From: Coriobacteriaceae bacterium AM100-PB1-1D-6A
GTDB lineage: Bacteria > Actinomycetota > Coriobacteriia > Coriobacteriales > Coriobacteriaceae
DNA length: 56,985 bases
NCBI GenBank assembly: GCA_027660625.1
Contig: JAQDNC010000013.1
Location: forward strand, 1 to 56,985
Reading direction: 5' to 3'
Every line of letters starts with the position of its first letter. The stretch's first letter is position 1. The notes under the pieces are model-generated. The model made no database searches, had not been told where the DNA came from, and saw only the letters and a list, made by a program, of their open reading frames with translations. This document shows positions 41,469 through 50,444 of this stretch, piece by piece. The position numbers were made by a program, and so were the translations under genes.

Positions 41469-42389
41469 ATGGATCTTGCGATGGCACAGCGCCTCGTCGA
41501 TCGCCGTAAAGCTGCCGGGCTTTCTCAGGAGGCGCTTGCTGCCCAGCTGGGCGTAAGCCGCCAGGCTGTTAGTAAATGGGAGCGCAGCGAGTCCTCACCC
41601 GATACCGATAACCTCATTGCGCTCGCCGCGCTGTATGGCGTGTCGTTGGACAAGCTGCTATATGGGGAGGCGGCCAACGATGCCGACGGCCCGGAGGACG
41701 GTAGTGCCGACACCGAGACGGCGGATGTGGCTGACGAGGCTGAGGATTCTGCCGAGCACGTCGATTGCGGTGACAAACCACTTGTCGATATTTCCCTCGC
41801 GCGCGGTATCCACGTCATTGATCCCAATAAAGGCGAGGAAGTCCATGTTGGTTGGAGCGGCATCCATGTGACCAACGAGCGCAAGGGCGAAGAGGTGCAT
41901 GTGGGGCCGGGCGGCGTGCATATCGATACGCTTGAGGACGATGGACATAGCGTGCGTACCAATGACGACGGCACCGTCACCATCGACGGCGAGACGTTTT
42001 CCAGCTGGAAGGAAGCACACGACAAGCTCGACCATCATGGCAAGCATTTCCACACCAAGGTCGGACGTGCATGGAACAAATTCCCCTTCCCCGCACTTGT
42101 CACTCTCGCCTATCTGGTGCTCGGCATTGTCTACGGCACATGGGGCATGGGGCTTTTCCTCGTCTTTTTGGTTCCCGTCTACTACGCGATTGGTGACTTT
42201 ATCGATCGACGCCATTTGTCAAAGCTCACTGAATGCGTCTATCCAGCAGCCGCCATCGCTTGGTTCCTCTACATGTGGCTCTGTTTGGGACAGCCCCATC
42301 CTGCATGGATCATCCTCATCACGATTCCCATCGTAAAGGCGCTCATGCGCTGGTGTCGCAAACAATGGAAGTGCCGCAAACAGGCCTAA
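41469..42389 (+). CDS. Membrane-anchored XRE-family regulator
   Basis: A 306-residue protein. Residues 5-60 are a Cro/cI-type helix-turn-helix (AAQLGVSRQAVSKWERSESSP) with the DNLIALAALYGVSLDKLLYG continuation. An acidic linker (65-100) is followed by a short repeated module, GIHV..(P/E).KGEEVHVG..G(I/V)H, present twice with a third partial copy (about 113-160). Three or four membrane spans occupy 205-300, ending in a basic tail. HTH proteins of this kind sense envelope state, but the partner is unknown. The ATG at 41469 follows AAGGAACC. GCTACCGG repeats upstream (41354, 41405) may be its sites. Confidence 0.82.
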   Translation: MDLAMAQRLVDRRKAAGLSQEALAAQLGVSRQAVSKWERSESSPDTDNLIALAALYGVSLDKLLYGEAANDADGPEDGSADTETADVADEAEDSAEHVDCGDKPLVDISLARGIHVIDPNKGEEVHVGWSGIHVTNERKGEEVHVGPGGVHIDTLEDDGHSVRTNDDGTVTIDGETFSSWKEAHDKLDHHGKHFHTKVGRAWNKFPFPALVTLAYLVLGIVYGTWGMGLFLVFLVPVYYAIGDFIDRRHLSKLTECVYPAAAIAWFLYMWLCLGQPHPAWIILITIPIVKALMRWCRKQWKCRKQA

Positions 42390-42438
42390 ACCGCCCCAAC
42401 CAGCCAGCGCCACTCATCCGACACCGCCCGCCCCTTCC

Positions 42439-42507
42439 AAGTTGCGGTGATATAGGGACTGTTTTGAGGCTCCAAAGCGTCAAACAGTCCCTATATCACC
42501 GCAACTT
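42439..42507. repeat. AGTTGCGGTGATATAG inverted repeat, copy 3
   Basis: 26-bp perfect arms beginning AAGTTGCGGTGATATAGGGA; the outer 17 bases match copies at 33770 and 41217, the inner ones (GGACTGTTT) do not. Confidence 0.85.
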
Positions 42508-42569
42508 ACAAACAACTGGGCCAGTTCCGGCACGGAGATTAGCATTGAGCTGACCACGCGCCAAGAAAA

Positions 42570-42710
42570 GGGCCTATTTACTACGTTTAACTCGAGAGAG
42601 CCGACCATACCTGCCTTTTTTGAAAATCGACAGGCCTTCTACCTGCGGTTTTATTTTTCGTTTCCCCGGCATGATTGAGAGTATCCAATTAAACGTAGTA
42701 GATAGGCCCG
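42570..42710. repeat. Long-hairpin repeat, 21-bp arms, ATAAAACCGCAGG core (copy 2)
   Basis: GGGCCTATTTACTACGTTTA.. (42570-42590) and an inverted copy (42690-42710) with one mismatch. On the minus strand the middle reads AAATAAAACCGCAGGTAGAA, the same core as the hairpins at 7987 and 49858, though the arms are unrelated. Confidence 0.75.
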
Positions 42711-42837
42711 TTTTGTGGCATACGACCCATTCAAGCCCAATCTCGAAGGCTAAAGAGAGCCTCTCATCCACGCCTGCGAGCGAAAACCAAATAGAATGAA
42801 AGGCAAATGGAAAGCCCGTTTGACGAGCGGAGGACAT

Positions 42838-43140
42838 ATGCGCGACGTAGCCGAAAGCGACTGGAAGCTGTTTAAGAAAATGCTTCCTCAATGGCAAGAA
42901 CGTTATATGGAAAAGCTCATCGGCCAGTACGTTGAGATGCTGAACGGCGACAGCGAAGCGTCCAGTAGATTTTGGGCACTAGAAGAGCACCTCAATAGAG
43001 ACAAGCTGTCCTCAGGCGTAATTGCAAACGACATTCGCCGCAGCACAATGCACCGCGAGATAGCCAATTTGCTTATCGACAGCGTGATCACCCTTGACGA
43101 CCTTGACGGTTTTACCGAGGACATTAAGAGCTATGCGTAA
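42838..43140 (+). CDS. Small helical protein of unknown function
   Basis: A 100-residue, charged, mostly helical protein starting MRDVAESDWKLFKKMLPQWQ. I start at 42838, where GGAGG lies 4 nt upstream, rather than at the ATG at 42796, which has none. I recall a loose family of short proteins with the same opening (RD..ESDWK.FK) and a central RDK/RRST helix in gut and soil bacteria, without known function; some are wrongly labelled as transporters. No membrane segment. It stands alone between repeats. Confidence 0.65.
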   Translation: MRDVAESDWKLFKKMLPQWQERYMEKLIGQYVEMLNGDSEASSRFWALEEHLNRDKLSSGVIANDIRRSTMHREIANLLIDSVITLDDLDGFTEDIKSYA

Positions 43141-43240
43141 CACTGGATTGGCCAGTAAGAGCACTGAACGACAGACATCCCCAGCAAAACGGGGCAAACG
43201 CCGGATCGCCCGTAGGTGTCCGGCGTTTGCCCAGATAAAA

Positions 43241-43273
43241 CCTGCCAAAATAAACCTGTCCCTTTTTGGCAGG
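43241..43273 (+). repeat. 33-bp AAATAAACCTGTCCC hairpin repeat, copy 4
   Basis: Ends directly before the stop codon of the FtsX-type permease (43274). On that strand the hairpin is followed by TTTTATCTGG, a good terminator shape. Confidence 0.87.
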
Positions 43274-46039
43274 TTACTCGGCACTCTTGAGGGCGCCGAC
43301 CATGTCGATCTTGTTGAGGGTACGATTGGTAGCGAGGTTGACGATAAACGTAAAGCCAAAGGAAAGCACCACGGCAAGCACGTAGCTCAGCGGCTCGACT
43401 TCGACGTCAAAGTACAGCGACGGCATCTGCAAAATGTACGTAAAACTCTCGGCCAGCAAGCCGCCCAGCGGCACGCCCAGCGCAGCGCCGATCGCCGTGA
43501 GGATCAACGTCTCCTTGTTGACGTAATGGTGCACCTCACCGCGACGGAAGCCCAACACCTTAATAGTCGCCAGCTCGCGTTCGCGCTCGGAGATGTTGGT
43601 GTTGGACAGCGTAAACACCACCACAAACGACAGGCACGCCGCCATAAAGGTCACGAGCACTACGACCGAATTGATAATCGTAAAGTTCGCCTCGTAGTTC
43701 TCCCAATGCTCGGCCGTACTCGAAATCGTAAGCCAACCGTCACTCTTAAGATTCTTGCTAAACGCAATCTGGTCGGCCGACGAACCCTTAAGCAGCACAA
43801 AGACGCCGTTAAGGCGTGCACTTCGACCGAACGCGCGCTCATAGGTGCCCTGCGTCATGTAAAGCGTGTTGCCTAGATAGTTGAGCGAGATGTCGCTGAC
43901 TTTGACCTTGGCAACATTGAGCGACGAATCCTGGACGTGAGCCGTGTCACCCGGCTTGATCCCCAGCACCAGCTGAGAGCTCTTGCTCAAATACACGTCT
44001 CCGTCACGCAGGGCGAGCGGTTCTTTGGACTCATCCTCCAGGCGCACGTAATCGCCCAAGTCACCCGTGCGGTCGTCGGGAATCACGATGAGCTGCACAG
44101 TCTCGCTCTTGCCGCCAAACGTAAAGGTGACGTTGTCGGTCACAATCGGCAGGGTCGAGGTCACCGTCACGTTGGAATCATTGGCCGTGCTGCGCTCATC
44201 CAATGCCGCGCACGTCTGCGAAAAATCGTCGGGATTGGCGACCGCCAGCAAGTCATAGCGCGTGATATGCCCGTACTGCTTGGGCGACAGCGCGACCGAC
44301 GTATCACGAATGCCCATGCCGCAAATCACAAGCGCCGTGCAGCCCGCAATGCCAAAGATGGTCATAAAGGCGCGCTTTTTATAGCGGAACAGGTTACGCG
44401 CTGCCACCTTGTTCAAAAAGCCCATGCGGCGCCAGATAAAGCCGATGCGCTCGAGCAAGATGCGCGAGCCGGCGCGCGGGGCCTTGGGGCGCATGAGCGA
44501 GGCCGGGGTCTCGGCCATCTCGTGGCGGCAGGCGATAATCGTGGCGCCCACCACGCCCACGGCAAACAGCGCCACCGAGACAATTGAGGACACGATATCG
44601 TACGAAAGCAGCATCTGGGGCAGTGAGTACATATCATCGAACACCGTAAACAGGAACAGCGGCAGGCCCACAAATCCGATGATGTTGCCGAGCACGCCAC
44701 CGATCAGACACGCCCACAGCGAGTAGTCCACATATTTGGACAGGATACGCCCGCGCGAATAGCCGAGCGCCTTGTACAGGCCAATAAGCGTGCGCTCCTC
44801 CTCGACCATGCGCGTGGCGGTGGTGAGGCTGATGAGCACGGCGACGATAAAGAAGATGAACGGGAACACCGTGGCAATGGCCTCAATTGACGAGCTATCG
44901 CTCTCCACGCTCGAGTAGCTTGCGATGTTATCGCGGTCCTGGATGTACCAGGTGCATTCGCCCAGGTCAGAGAGCTCGGCGCGGGCATCGGCAAACTGCT
45001 GGTCGGCGGCGGCACGGCGCTGGTCCAGGTCGGCTTGCGCCTGCGCACGCTCGTCGCTGCCCTCGGCCATGCGATTGATGTTGTCCTGCTCGATCCCAAA
45101 GAGCATATTCGCCTGGCGCTCGGCCGCATCCAAGCTTGCCGGTGTGTCGACCGTCAGCTCCTGAGCGCGCGCCTTCTCACGCTCCTCGCGGATCTTCTCG
45201 ATATTGCCCTTGACCTCATTGATCTTTGCCGCGTAGGCATCCGAATAGGAGTTGAGGCTCTTAGCTCCCTCGACGATCACGTGGACCGCGGAGTAGGACG
45301 ACGACGTCGCGGCATCCTCGCTCACGTAGAACTTGTAGTCCGCAGTCGAAGCAGCACGAAAGGCGTTGACGGTCGAGTCGGAGCTCACGTCGGTAGGATC
45401 GAGAACCTCGGCCGTGATGGTGTAGTCCCCATCGGCAAATTGATCCTTGGCACTTTGGTTGGACGAGCTCGCGTCATTGGCGGCAAAACTCACGGTATCG
45501 CCGAGCTTTTTGCCCGAAGCCTTCAGGAACTTCGAAGTCACCGCGACCTCATCGGCGCTCTCGGGCAAATCGCCGTTCACGAGCACTGGCTGATCGATGT
45601 TCTCCTTGGAGAGACTTTGCACGACCACGCGCTCGCGCGTTGTGCCCACGGCGGTGTAGGCGGTCTCGGTGTAGATGCCCTCGGCCGTCTCGACGCCGTC
45701 GACCTCTTGGATAGCCGCAAGATCGTCGCGCGTAAGGCCATAGGTCGACTGCACGTTAATGTCATAGACATTCTGTTGGTCAAAGTAGGCGTCAACCGAA
45801 TCGCACAGGTCCTCGCAGCCCGCCTTAAGACCGCACATCACGCTCACGCCAAGCGCGGTGATGACCACGATTGACAAGAAGCGCTTAAGACTGCCGCGGA
45901 TTGTGCGGTAGATGCCGCGGCGAAAAACCGTCGGCACTATATCGTTTGAGCTTTGGGCAGTACGGTAGGTCGCGAACTCCCGGTCGCGGCCCGCGTGCTC
46001 CGTATCATGGTTTTGGCTGTTTTGGCGATCTTGGTCCAT
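43274..46039 (-). CDS. FtsX/MacB-type ABC transporter permease
   Basis: A 921-residue membrane protein with two FtsX domains. An N-terminal span near residue 55 (LSIVVITALGVSVMCGL) is followed by a large outside region (about 75-400) with a coiled coil rich in Glu/Lys/Ala (IEKIREEREKARAQE, then AQAQADLDQRRAAADQQ). Three spans follow (about 400-515), then a second span-outside-three-span unit ending EPLSYVLAVVLSFGFTF. Such permeases do not import; they move lipids, peptides or antibiotics, or transmit force. Its ATPase is encoded just upstream and a two-component system before that. Start ATG 46039 lies 5 nt after the ATPase stop codon; a GTG at 46051 would overlap. Confidence 0.88.
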   Translation of the reverse strand: MDQDRQNSQNHDTEHAGRDREFATYRTAQSSNDIVPTVFRRGIYRTIRGSLKRFLSIVVITALGVSVMCGLKAGCEDLCDSVDAYFDQQNVYDINVQSTYGLTRDDLAAIQEVDGVETAEGIYTETAYTAVGTTRERVVVQSLSKENIDQPVLVNGDLPESADEVAVTSKFLKASGKKLGDTVSFAANDASSSNQSAKDQFADGDYTITAEVLDPTDVSSDSTVNAFRAASTADYKFYVSEDAATSSSYSAVHVIVEGAKSLNSYSDAYAAKINEVKGNIEKIREEREKARAQELTVDTPASLDAAERQANMLFGIEQDNINRMAEGSDERAQAQADLDQRRAAADQQFADARAELSDLGECTWYIQDRDNIASYSSVESDSSSIEAIATVFPFIFFIVAVLISLTTATRMVEEERTLIGLYKALGYSRGRILSKYVDYSLWACLIGGVLGNIIGFVGLPLFLFTVFDDMYSLPQMLLSYDIVSSIVSVALFAVGVVGATIIACRHEMAETPASLMRPKAPRAGSRILLERIGFIWRRMGFLNKVAARNLFRYKKRAFMTIFGIAGCTALVICGMGIRDTSVALSPKQYGHITRYDLLAVANPDDFSQTCAALDERSTANDSNVTVTSTLPIVTDNVTFTFGGKSETVQLIVIPDDRTGDLGDYVRLEDESKEPLALRDGDVYLSKSSQLVLGIKPGDTAHVQDSSLNVAKVKVSDISLNYLGNTLYMTQGTYERAFGRSARLNGVFVLLKGSSADQIAFSKNLKSDGWLTISSTAEHWENYEANFTIINSVVVLVTFMAACLSFVVVFTLSNTNISERERELATIKVLGFRRGEVHHYVNKETLILTAIGAALGVPLGGLLAESFTYILQMPSLYFDVEVEPLSYVLAVVLSFGFTFIVNLATNRTLNKIDMVGALKSAE

Positions 46040-46044
46040 GGGCG

Positions 46045-46746
46045 CTACCACTCGATCGTCTCGATAGGCACGGGATTTTGCTGGACCGTCTCGCTCTCCA
46101 CGCGGCCACTCTTAAAGCGGATCAGACGATCGGCCATGGGCGCCAGCGCGGAGTTGTGGGTGATGATAATGACCGTGATGCCTTGCTTGCGGCAGGTATC
46201 CTGCAGCAACTGCAAGATCTGCTTGCCGGTTTTGTAGTCGAGTGCACCCGTGGGCTCGTCGCACAGAAGCAGCTTGGGGTTCTTGGCCAGCGCGCGGGCG
46301 ATGGACACGCGCTGCTGCTCGCCGCCCGAAAGCTGCGCGGGGAAGTTGGCGAGACGCTCACCCAGGCCAACCTGGCGAAGCGTCTGTTCGGCATCGAGCG
46401 AATCGGGGCAGATCTGAGCTGCGAGCTCGACGTTTTCGAGCGCCGTCAGGTTGGGGACCAGATTGTAGAACTGGAAGACAAAGCCGACGTCGGCGCGGCG
46501 GTATTCCACGAGCTGCGCCTCGTTGGCGGAGCTCACGTCGCGTCCGTCCACCGTCACGGTGCCGGAGGTTACCGTATCCATACCGCCCAGGATGTTGAGC
46601 GCCGTGGTTTTACCGGCACCCGAGGCGCCCAGGATAATGGCGAGCTCACCGCGCTCGACCGTAAAGCTCGCGCCGTCGAGCGCGTGGATGCGGGCATCGC
46701 CCTCGCCGTATGCTTTGATGACGTCTTTGAATTCGATATAGGCCAT
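46045..46746 (-). CDS. ABC transporter ATPase (MacB/LolD type)
   Basis: A 233-residue ATPase paired with the FtsX-type permease. Motifs: Walker [11 protein letters not shown]-loop FQFYNLVP, signature [15 protein letters not shown], Walker [13 protein letters not shown], switch His in [10 protein letters not shown]. The LolD/MacB group is recognisable by the [10 protein letters not shown] stretch. It precedes the permease and follows the histidine kinase by 85 bp, in which a 33-bp repeat lies. Confidence 0.93.
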   Translation of the reverse strand: MAYIEFKDVIKAYGEGDARIHALDGASFTVERGELAIILGASGAGKTTALNILGGMDTVTSGTVTVDGRDVSSANEAQLVEYRRADVGFVFQFYNLVPNLTALENVELAAQICPDSLDAEQTLRQVGLGERLANFPAQLSGGEQQRVSIARALAKNPKLLLCDEPTGALDYKTGKQILQLLQDTCRKQGITVIIITHNSALAPMADRLIRFKSGRVESETVQQNPVPIETIEW

Positions 46747-46796
46747 CGATTAATTCCCATCTGGTCGGATAACTCTTTAGTATTACCCATTTCCCA

Positions 46797-46829
46797 CCTA
46801 CCAAAAAGGGACAGGTTTATTTTGGCAGG
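46797..46829 (-). repeat. 33-bp AAATAAACCTGTCCC hairpin repeat, copy 5
   Basis: Reversed relative to the other four; it abuts the stop codon of the histidine kinase (46832). In this orientation the run after the hairpin on the minus strand is GGTGGGAAATGGG, so it is a poor terminator here and read-through to the ABC genes is possible. Confidence 0.85.
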
Positions 46830-46831
46830 TT

Positions 46832-48205
46832 TTAGAAGCGGACGATGAAGGTAATCTGGTTGCTGTGGCCGCAGACAGAAGCACTCCCGCCATGGGCCTC
46901 GGCGATGGCTCGCACCACAGATAGGCCCACGCCCGAGCCGCCCGTCTTGGAGTTACGCGAGACATCTGCGCGGTAGAAGCGGTCAAACAGCCGGTCCAGG
47001 TCACCCTCGGGCAGCTCATCAACAGCATTCGATACGACAAGCTCGGCCGAGCCTTTGCCCGCACCGCGCGAGTCTGCGCGCAGGCTTAGCTCAATCACGC
47101 TGCCCTCGCTTGCGTAGCGTGTGGCGTTGTCCAGCAGCAACTCAACCACCTGCGCTACCGCCGCAGCATCGGCATGGGCCCGCACGCCACTCGCAATCGA
47201 CGTCGACAGACGCTTGCCGCGCGAAACCGCCACCGACTCAAACGGCGCCGCCGCCTTGTCCACGGCCTCCGAAAGATCGATCGATGTCATGGTAAAGCCG
47301 GCCGAACCCTCGTCCATACGCGCCAGGAACACCAGACGCTCCGTCAGCGCCGTCAGCCGCGCGACCTGCTCGTGAATGCTCTGCGTCCATTCGCTCTCGC
47401 CGCTCTCGATTTCCTGCACCTCGTTGGCGGCGTCGATCACAGCTAGCGGCGTCTTGATCTCGTGGCTTGCATCGGTAATAAAGCGCTTTTGCTTGCTGTA
47501 GCTCTCGACCATCGGCCGAATCACCGCACCCGAGGCGCCCGCCACAATTGCCAGCACTGCCAACCAGCCAATGCAACTGATTGCCACGCTCGCGCTCAAA
47601 AACGAATGAAAGCTTGCAAGCTCACGCGAGCAGTCCACGAACACATAGGTGGTCTCACCGTCTTGAACGTCAGTCGTATAGCGATAATTGCCAGAAAAAC
47701 CCGAGACCCAACCCTTGGAATGCAACTTTGCGGCAATACTGGCGGCGCGCTTGGCACCCACCGCGGCAATGCGGGCCGTGTTGACATCGGCAACCTGTCC
47801 GGCGGCAATCGTCACCGTAAAGTAGCGCGTGTCAAAGGGAGCTTCCGCCGTCATGCCTTCAAAACGCCCGTCGCGAACAGCCGCCCGGTTACCAGTAGCA
47901 ACCTTGCCGGCAACCGCATCCTGGCCGGGATCGGCTTTAGGCTCGTTCCCCCAATCGATACCGTCCTTGCCCGCCAGGATATAGTCCAGGCGAGCGTCGG
48001 CCATCTTGCAGACATGCGAATAATTGACGATGTTGATGCCGGCGATGATGAGCGTGAGCACCACGGTCACGGCGCCCATGGCAACCAGGATGAACTTGCG
48101 ACGCAGGCGGCGGCCCAATGCGTCAGCAGAATTTGCCCGCCCCGTACTACTCGAGGCGGCGTGAAACCGCTCCGTCATGCGTTTACACCACGTGCGCACG
48201 CTCAC
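46832..48205 (-). CDS. Sensor histidine kinase
   Basis: A 457-residue kinase: first span 38-58, outside sensor domain about 60-205, second span 207-228, then the dimer domain with the phospho-acceptor His248 in FITDASHEIKTPL and the ATPase domain with VVELLLDNATRY, LFDRFYRAD and SGVGLSVV. It starts at a GTG whose last bases overlap the response regulator stop (GTGA), so both are coupled. The ABC genes that follow may export the compound it detects, as in the Bce-type detoxification units (inference). Confidence 0.9.
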   Translation of the reverse strand: MSVRTWCKRMTERFHAASSSTGRANSADALGRRLRRKFILVAMGAVTVVLTLIIAGINIVNYSHVCKMADARLDYILAGKDGIDWGNEPKADPGQDAVAGKVATGNRAAVRDGRFEGMTAEAPFDTRYFTVTIAAGQVADVNTARIAAVGAKRAASIAAKLHSKGWVSGFSGNYRYTTDVQDGETTYVFVDCSRELASFHSFLSASVAISCIGWLAVLAIVAGASGAVIRPMVESYSKQKRFITDASHEIKTPLAVIDAANEVQEIESGESEWTQSIHEQVARLTALTERLVFLARMDEGSAGFTMTSIDLSEAVDKAAAPFESVAVSRGKRLSTSIASGVRAHADAAAVAQVVELLLDNATRYASEGSVIELSLRADSRGAGKGSAELVVSNAVDELPEGDLDRLFDRFYRADVSRNSKTGGSGVGLSVVRAIAEAHGGSASVCGHSNQITFIVRF

Positions 48206-48891
48206 GCCTGCTCGCCTTCCTCGACAACCTCAAGCGAATATCCCTGGTTGCGCGACGCGCGGATGGCCACATTGGCACCCAGCGCCGCCAGCTTTTTGCG
48301 CAGGTACGAGATGTAGACCCACACCACGTTGGCGCCTTCGGGCGCGTCCTCACCCCAAACCTCGAGCATCAGACGCTCGGTGGGCATGCGCGTGCCAGCG
48401 TTGCGCATAAAGAGTTCCATAAGCTGAAACTCGCGATTGGCTAGGTGTTCCTCGCCCAAGGGACCCACAAGCGTGCAAGCCGCCGTATCGAGGCGCACGT
48501 TGCCCACACTGAGCGTCGTGGCATCGATCGCAGTCGCGGCGCGCGTCATGGCGCGAATGCGCGCGAGCAGCTCCTTGGCGGCAAACGGCTTGGTCAGATA
48601 GTCATTGGCGCCGGCGTCCAGGCCCTCAACCTTATCGGACACCTCGCTTTTGGCCGTGAGCATGATGATGGGCAGTCGCTTACCGGCGGCGCGTGTGCGC
48701 TTGAGCACCTCAATGCCATCCATGCCGGGCACCATGATGTCCAGGATTGCGGCGTCATAGTCGTTGGCGAGCAGATATTCGAGCGCCGTCAGACCGTCGA
48801 GGGCGGCATCGACCTCGTAGTCGCTATGTTGAAGAATCGCGGTAAGGGCACGGGAGAGGCCGGGTTCGTCCTCGGCAAGCATCAGCTTCAT
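48202..48891 (-). CDS. OmpR/PhoB-family response regulator
   Basis: A 229-residue regulator. The receiver (1-118) holds the acidic pair in AEDEPG, the phospho-acceptor Asp51 in AILDIMVPG, and TAK/LTKPF; the winged-helix DNA-binding domain (about 130-225) holds LANREFQLMELFMRN and VVWVYISYLRKKL. It is first in the regulator-kinase-ATPase-permease run. AAAGGAAC ribosome site. Direct repeats upstream (48958-49026) fit its own binding sites. Confidence 0.93.
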   Translation of the reverse strand: MKLMLAEDEPGLSRALTAILQHSDYEVDAALDGLTALEYLLANDYDAAILDIMVPGMDGIEVLKRTRAAGKRLPIIMLTAKSEVSDKVEGLDAGANDYLTKPFAAKELLARIRAMTRAATAIDATTLSVGNVRLDTAACTLVGPLGEEHLANREFQLMELFMRNAGTRMPTERLMLEVWGEDAPEGANVVWVYISYLRKKLAALGANVAIRASRNQGYSLEVVEEGEQA

Positions 48892-48957
48892 AGTTGTTCC
48901 TTTGGCGCACGGCTATACAGGTTTCGATACCGCCGATGATAGCGCACCGCCAGCCGT

Positions 48958-49026
48958 CTTAGCGCAGCCTTAGCTGCTCAACCTGCACGTTTTCAAATAC
49001 GCAGGATATGGCTTAACCAAACTTAA
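48958..49026 (-). promoter_or_regulatory. Direct repeats upstream of the response regulator
   Basis: CTTAGC occurs at 48958 and 48969 (11 bp apart) and CTTAA at 49012 and 49022 (10 bp apart). Pairs spaced one helical turn apart are the usual target of OmpR/PhoB-type regulators. Confidence 0.4.
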
Positions 49027-49119
49027 GGCTCAGATGCCGAGCGCTTGGACGCATGCCGGTCGCGAAAAGACGGCGACTCGTTCTTTCACGGCGTCTTGGC
49101 TATGCAAAGTGTCCTGACG

Positions 49120-49698
49120 TTACTCCTCGTACGCACCCTCGAGCCGCAGCAGCCACTCCTTGCGGTCAAGGCCGCCGGCATATCCGTTGAGCGATCCGTC
49201 GGCCGCCACCACGCGATGGCACGGCACGATAATCGAAATGGGATTACGTGCGACCGCAGCCCCCACCGCACGAGGAGACACAACGGGCGCCTCGTTTCCC
49301 GGTACACGATGTCGAGCCGCAACACGCCGGGCGATCTCGCCATACGTGGCAACCTCGCCACGCGGAATGGAAAGCAGCTCAAACCAAACCTCGCGCTGAA
49401 ACGCCGTGCCGATCATATGTAACGGCGGCGTAAACCGAGGTTCCTGCCCTGCAAAATAAGCATTCAGCCAAGCCCAGGAACGTTCAAGCACCGAAGAGGC
49501 TACACCATTTGCGGGACTCACCGACGACATGCCGCCAGCACCAGAAACCGCATCGGCACCTTCAACGTACTCCGCATCTTCTTTGAGAAGCGTGGAGCCA
49601 AAGTGCTCCTGCCCCTCAAACCAAAGCCCCGTCAGACCGCGGCCATCAGCGGCAAGCAAGATTTCGCCCAAAGGCGAAGCAAACGTCGTCGTGACCAC
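49120..49698 (-). CDS. ogt: Methylated-DNA-[protein]-cysteine S-methyltransferase
   Basis: A 192-residue suicide repair protein that takes methyl groups from O6-methylguanine. The acceptor is Cys160 in IIVPCHRVV, with the DNA-binding stretch IPRGEVATYGEIARRVA before it and NGYAGG after. A low-complexity insert (about 45-68, Gly/Ser/Ala) lies in the N-terminal domain. Standalone gene. Confidence 0.92.
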   Translation of the reverse strand: MVTTTFASPLGEILLAADGRGLTGLWFEGQEHFGSTLLKEDAEYVEGADAVSGAGGMSSVSPANGVASSVLERSWAWLNAYFAGQEPRFTPPLHMIGTAFQREVWFELLSIPRGEVATYGEIARRVAARHRVPGNEAPVVSPRAVGAAVARNPISIIVPCHRVVAADGSLNGYAGGLDRKEWLLRLEGAYEE

Positions 49699-49857
49699 CA
49701 GCGGCTCCTTTCAAAACTCCGCTCCATAATACCGCGAATTGTGCAGACAACTCCCGCAGATGCGTCCGGACAGACTCGATTGTCCAAGAGAGGGCGTTTT
49801 CCCTCTCAATATCGGCCGATACCGAGTCGCAACGCCCAAAACGATGTCCGGCAAAAA

Positions 49858-50039
49858 CGAAGGTGAATGGTTTTCCGAGAAGTGGACGAGTAAAACTAGG
49901 GCCCCGAAGCATCCGCATTTTTTAATTGCAAAACAGCAGGATTCATGCGATAAAACCGCAGGAAATGGCGGCCAAAATATGCCGATGCTTCAAGGGTCCA
50001 AAATAGGTCGTTCACTTCCCGGAAAACCATTCACCTTCG
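49858..50039. repeat. Long-hairpin repeat, 27-bp arms, ATAAAACCGCAGG core (copy 3)
   Basis: The 27-bp arm beginning CGAAGGTGAATGGTTTTCCG (49858-49884) returns inverted at 50013-50039 with one mismatch; a second nested stem GAAGCATC/GATGCTTC lies inside. The middle has CGATAAAACCGCAGGAAA, the core shared with 7987-8117 and 42570-42710. The rest of the 49699-50444 gap shows no gene that I can support. Confidence 0.75.
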
Positions 50040-50302
50040 ATTCGCATCAACCCCTAAGCCCTCACAAGCAACAAACACAGGCGCGCCAAAGTTACCGCCT
50101 CAACCCCAAAGTTCCCGCAGGCAGCAGGCGCAACAGCGCCGCAGCTGCCGGCGGCGCTCCACAGTCCCAAAAGGCGGCAGGCGCGAAGCGCCGGGGTCGC
50201 CGCCGGGACTAGGGCCCGCAACAGCCACGTGCCCCCACATCAGCCCAGCGGCCCCAACCGACAACGACCCCATCGCAGATCGCTTGCAGCAGCGTCGCCG
50301 CA

Positions 50303-50433
50303 GGCGGGGGCTGGGCTTAGTTTTCAGAACACTCCGCAGACCAGTGTGGCGCCTTGTCCGCAGCTCCGAAGGAGCAGGACAAGGCGCCACACATGGTCGA
50401 GGACGTTCTGAAAACTAAGCCCGGCCCCCGCCG
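50303..50433. repeat. Long two-tier inverted repeat (cruciform family, copy B)
   Basis: Outer 28-bp arms beginning GGCGGGGGCTGGGCTTAG (50303-50330, 50406-50433) with one mismatch, inner 15-bp arms TGTGGCGCCTTGTCC (50345-50359, 50377-50391), and a CTCC-gaa-GGAG tip, which is a TTCG tetraloop on the other strand. The internal blocks CTCCGCAG and GTCGAGGAC are the inverted forms of those in 41002-41186. It ends 12 bp from the asd stop codon and could terminate that gene. Confidence 0.85.
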
Positions 50434-50444
50434 GACAGGTCACA

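Noticed and set aside
42574..42897. 107-codon minus-strand frame
   Set aside because: It runs through the long-hairpin repeat and ends inside its arm; the repeat explains the openness, and no family is recognisable.
50303..50433. Integron attC site
   Set aside because: Lacks the RYYYAAC/GTTRRRY core sites and no integrase is present.
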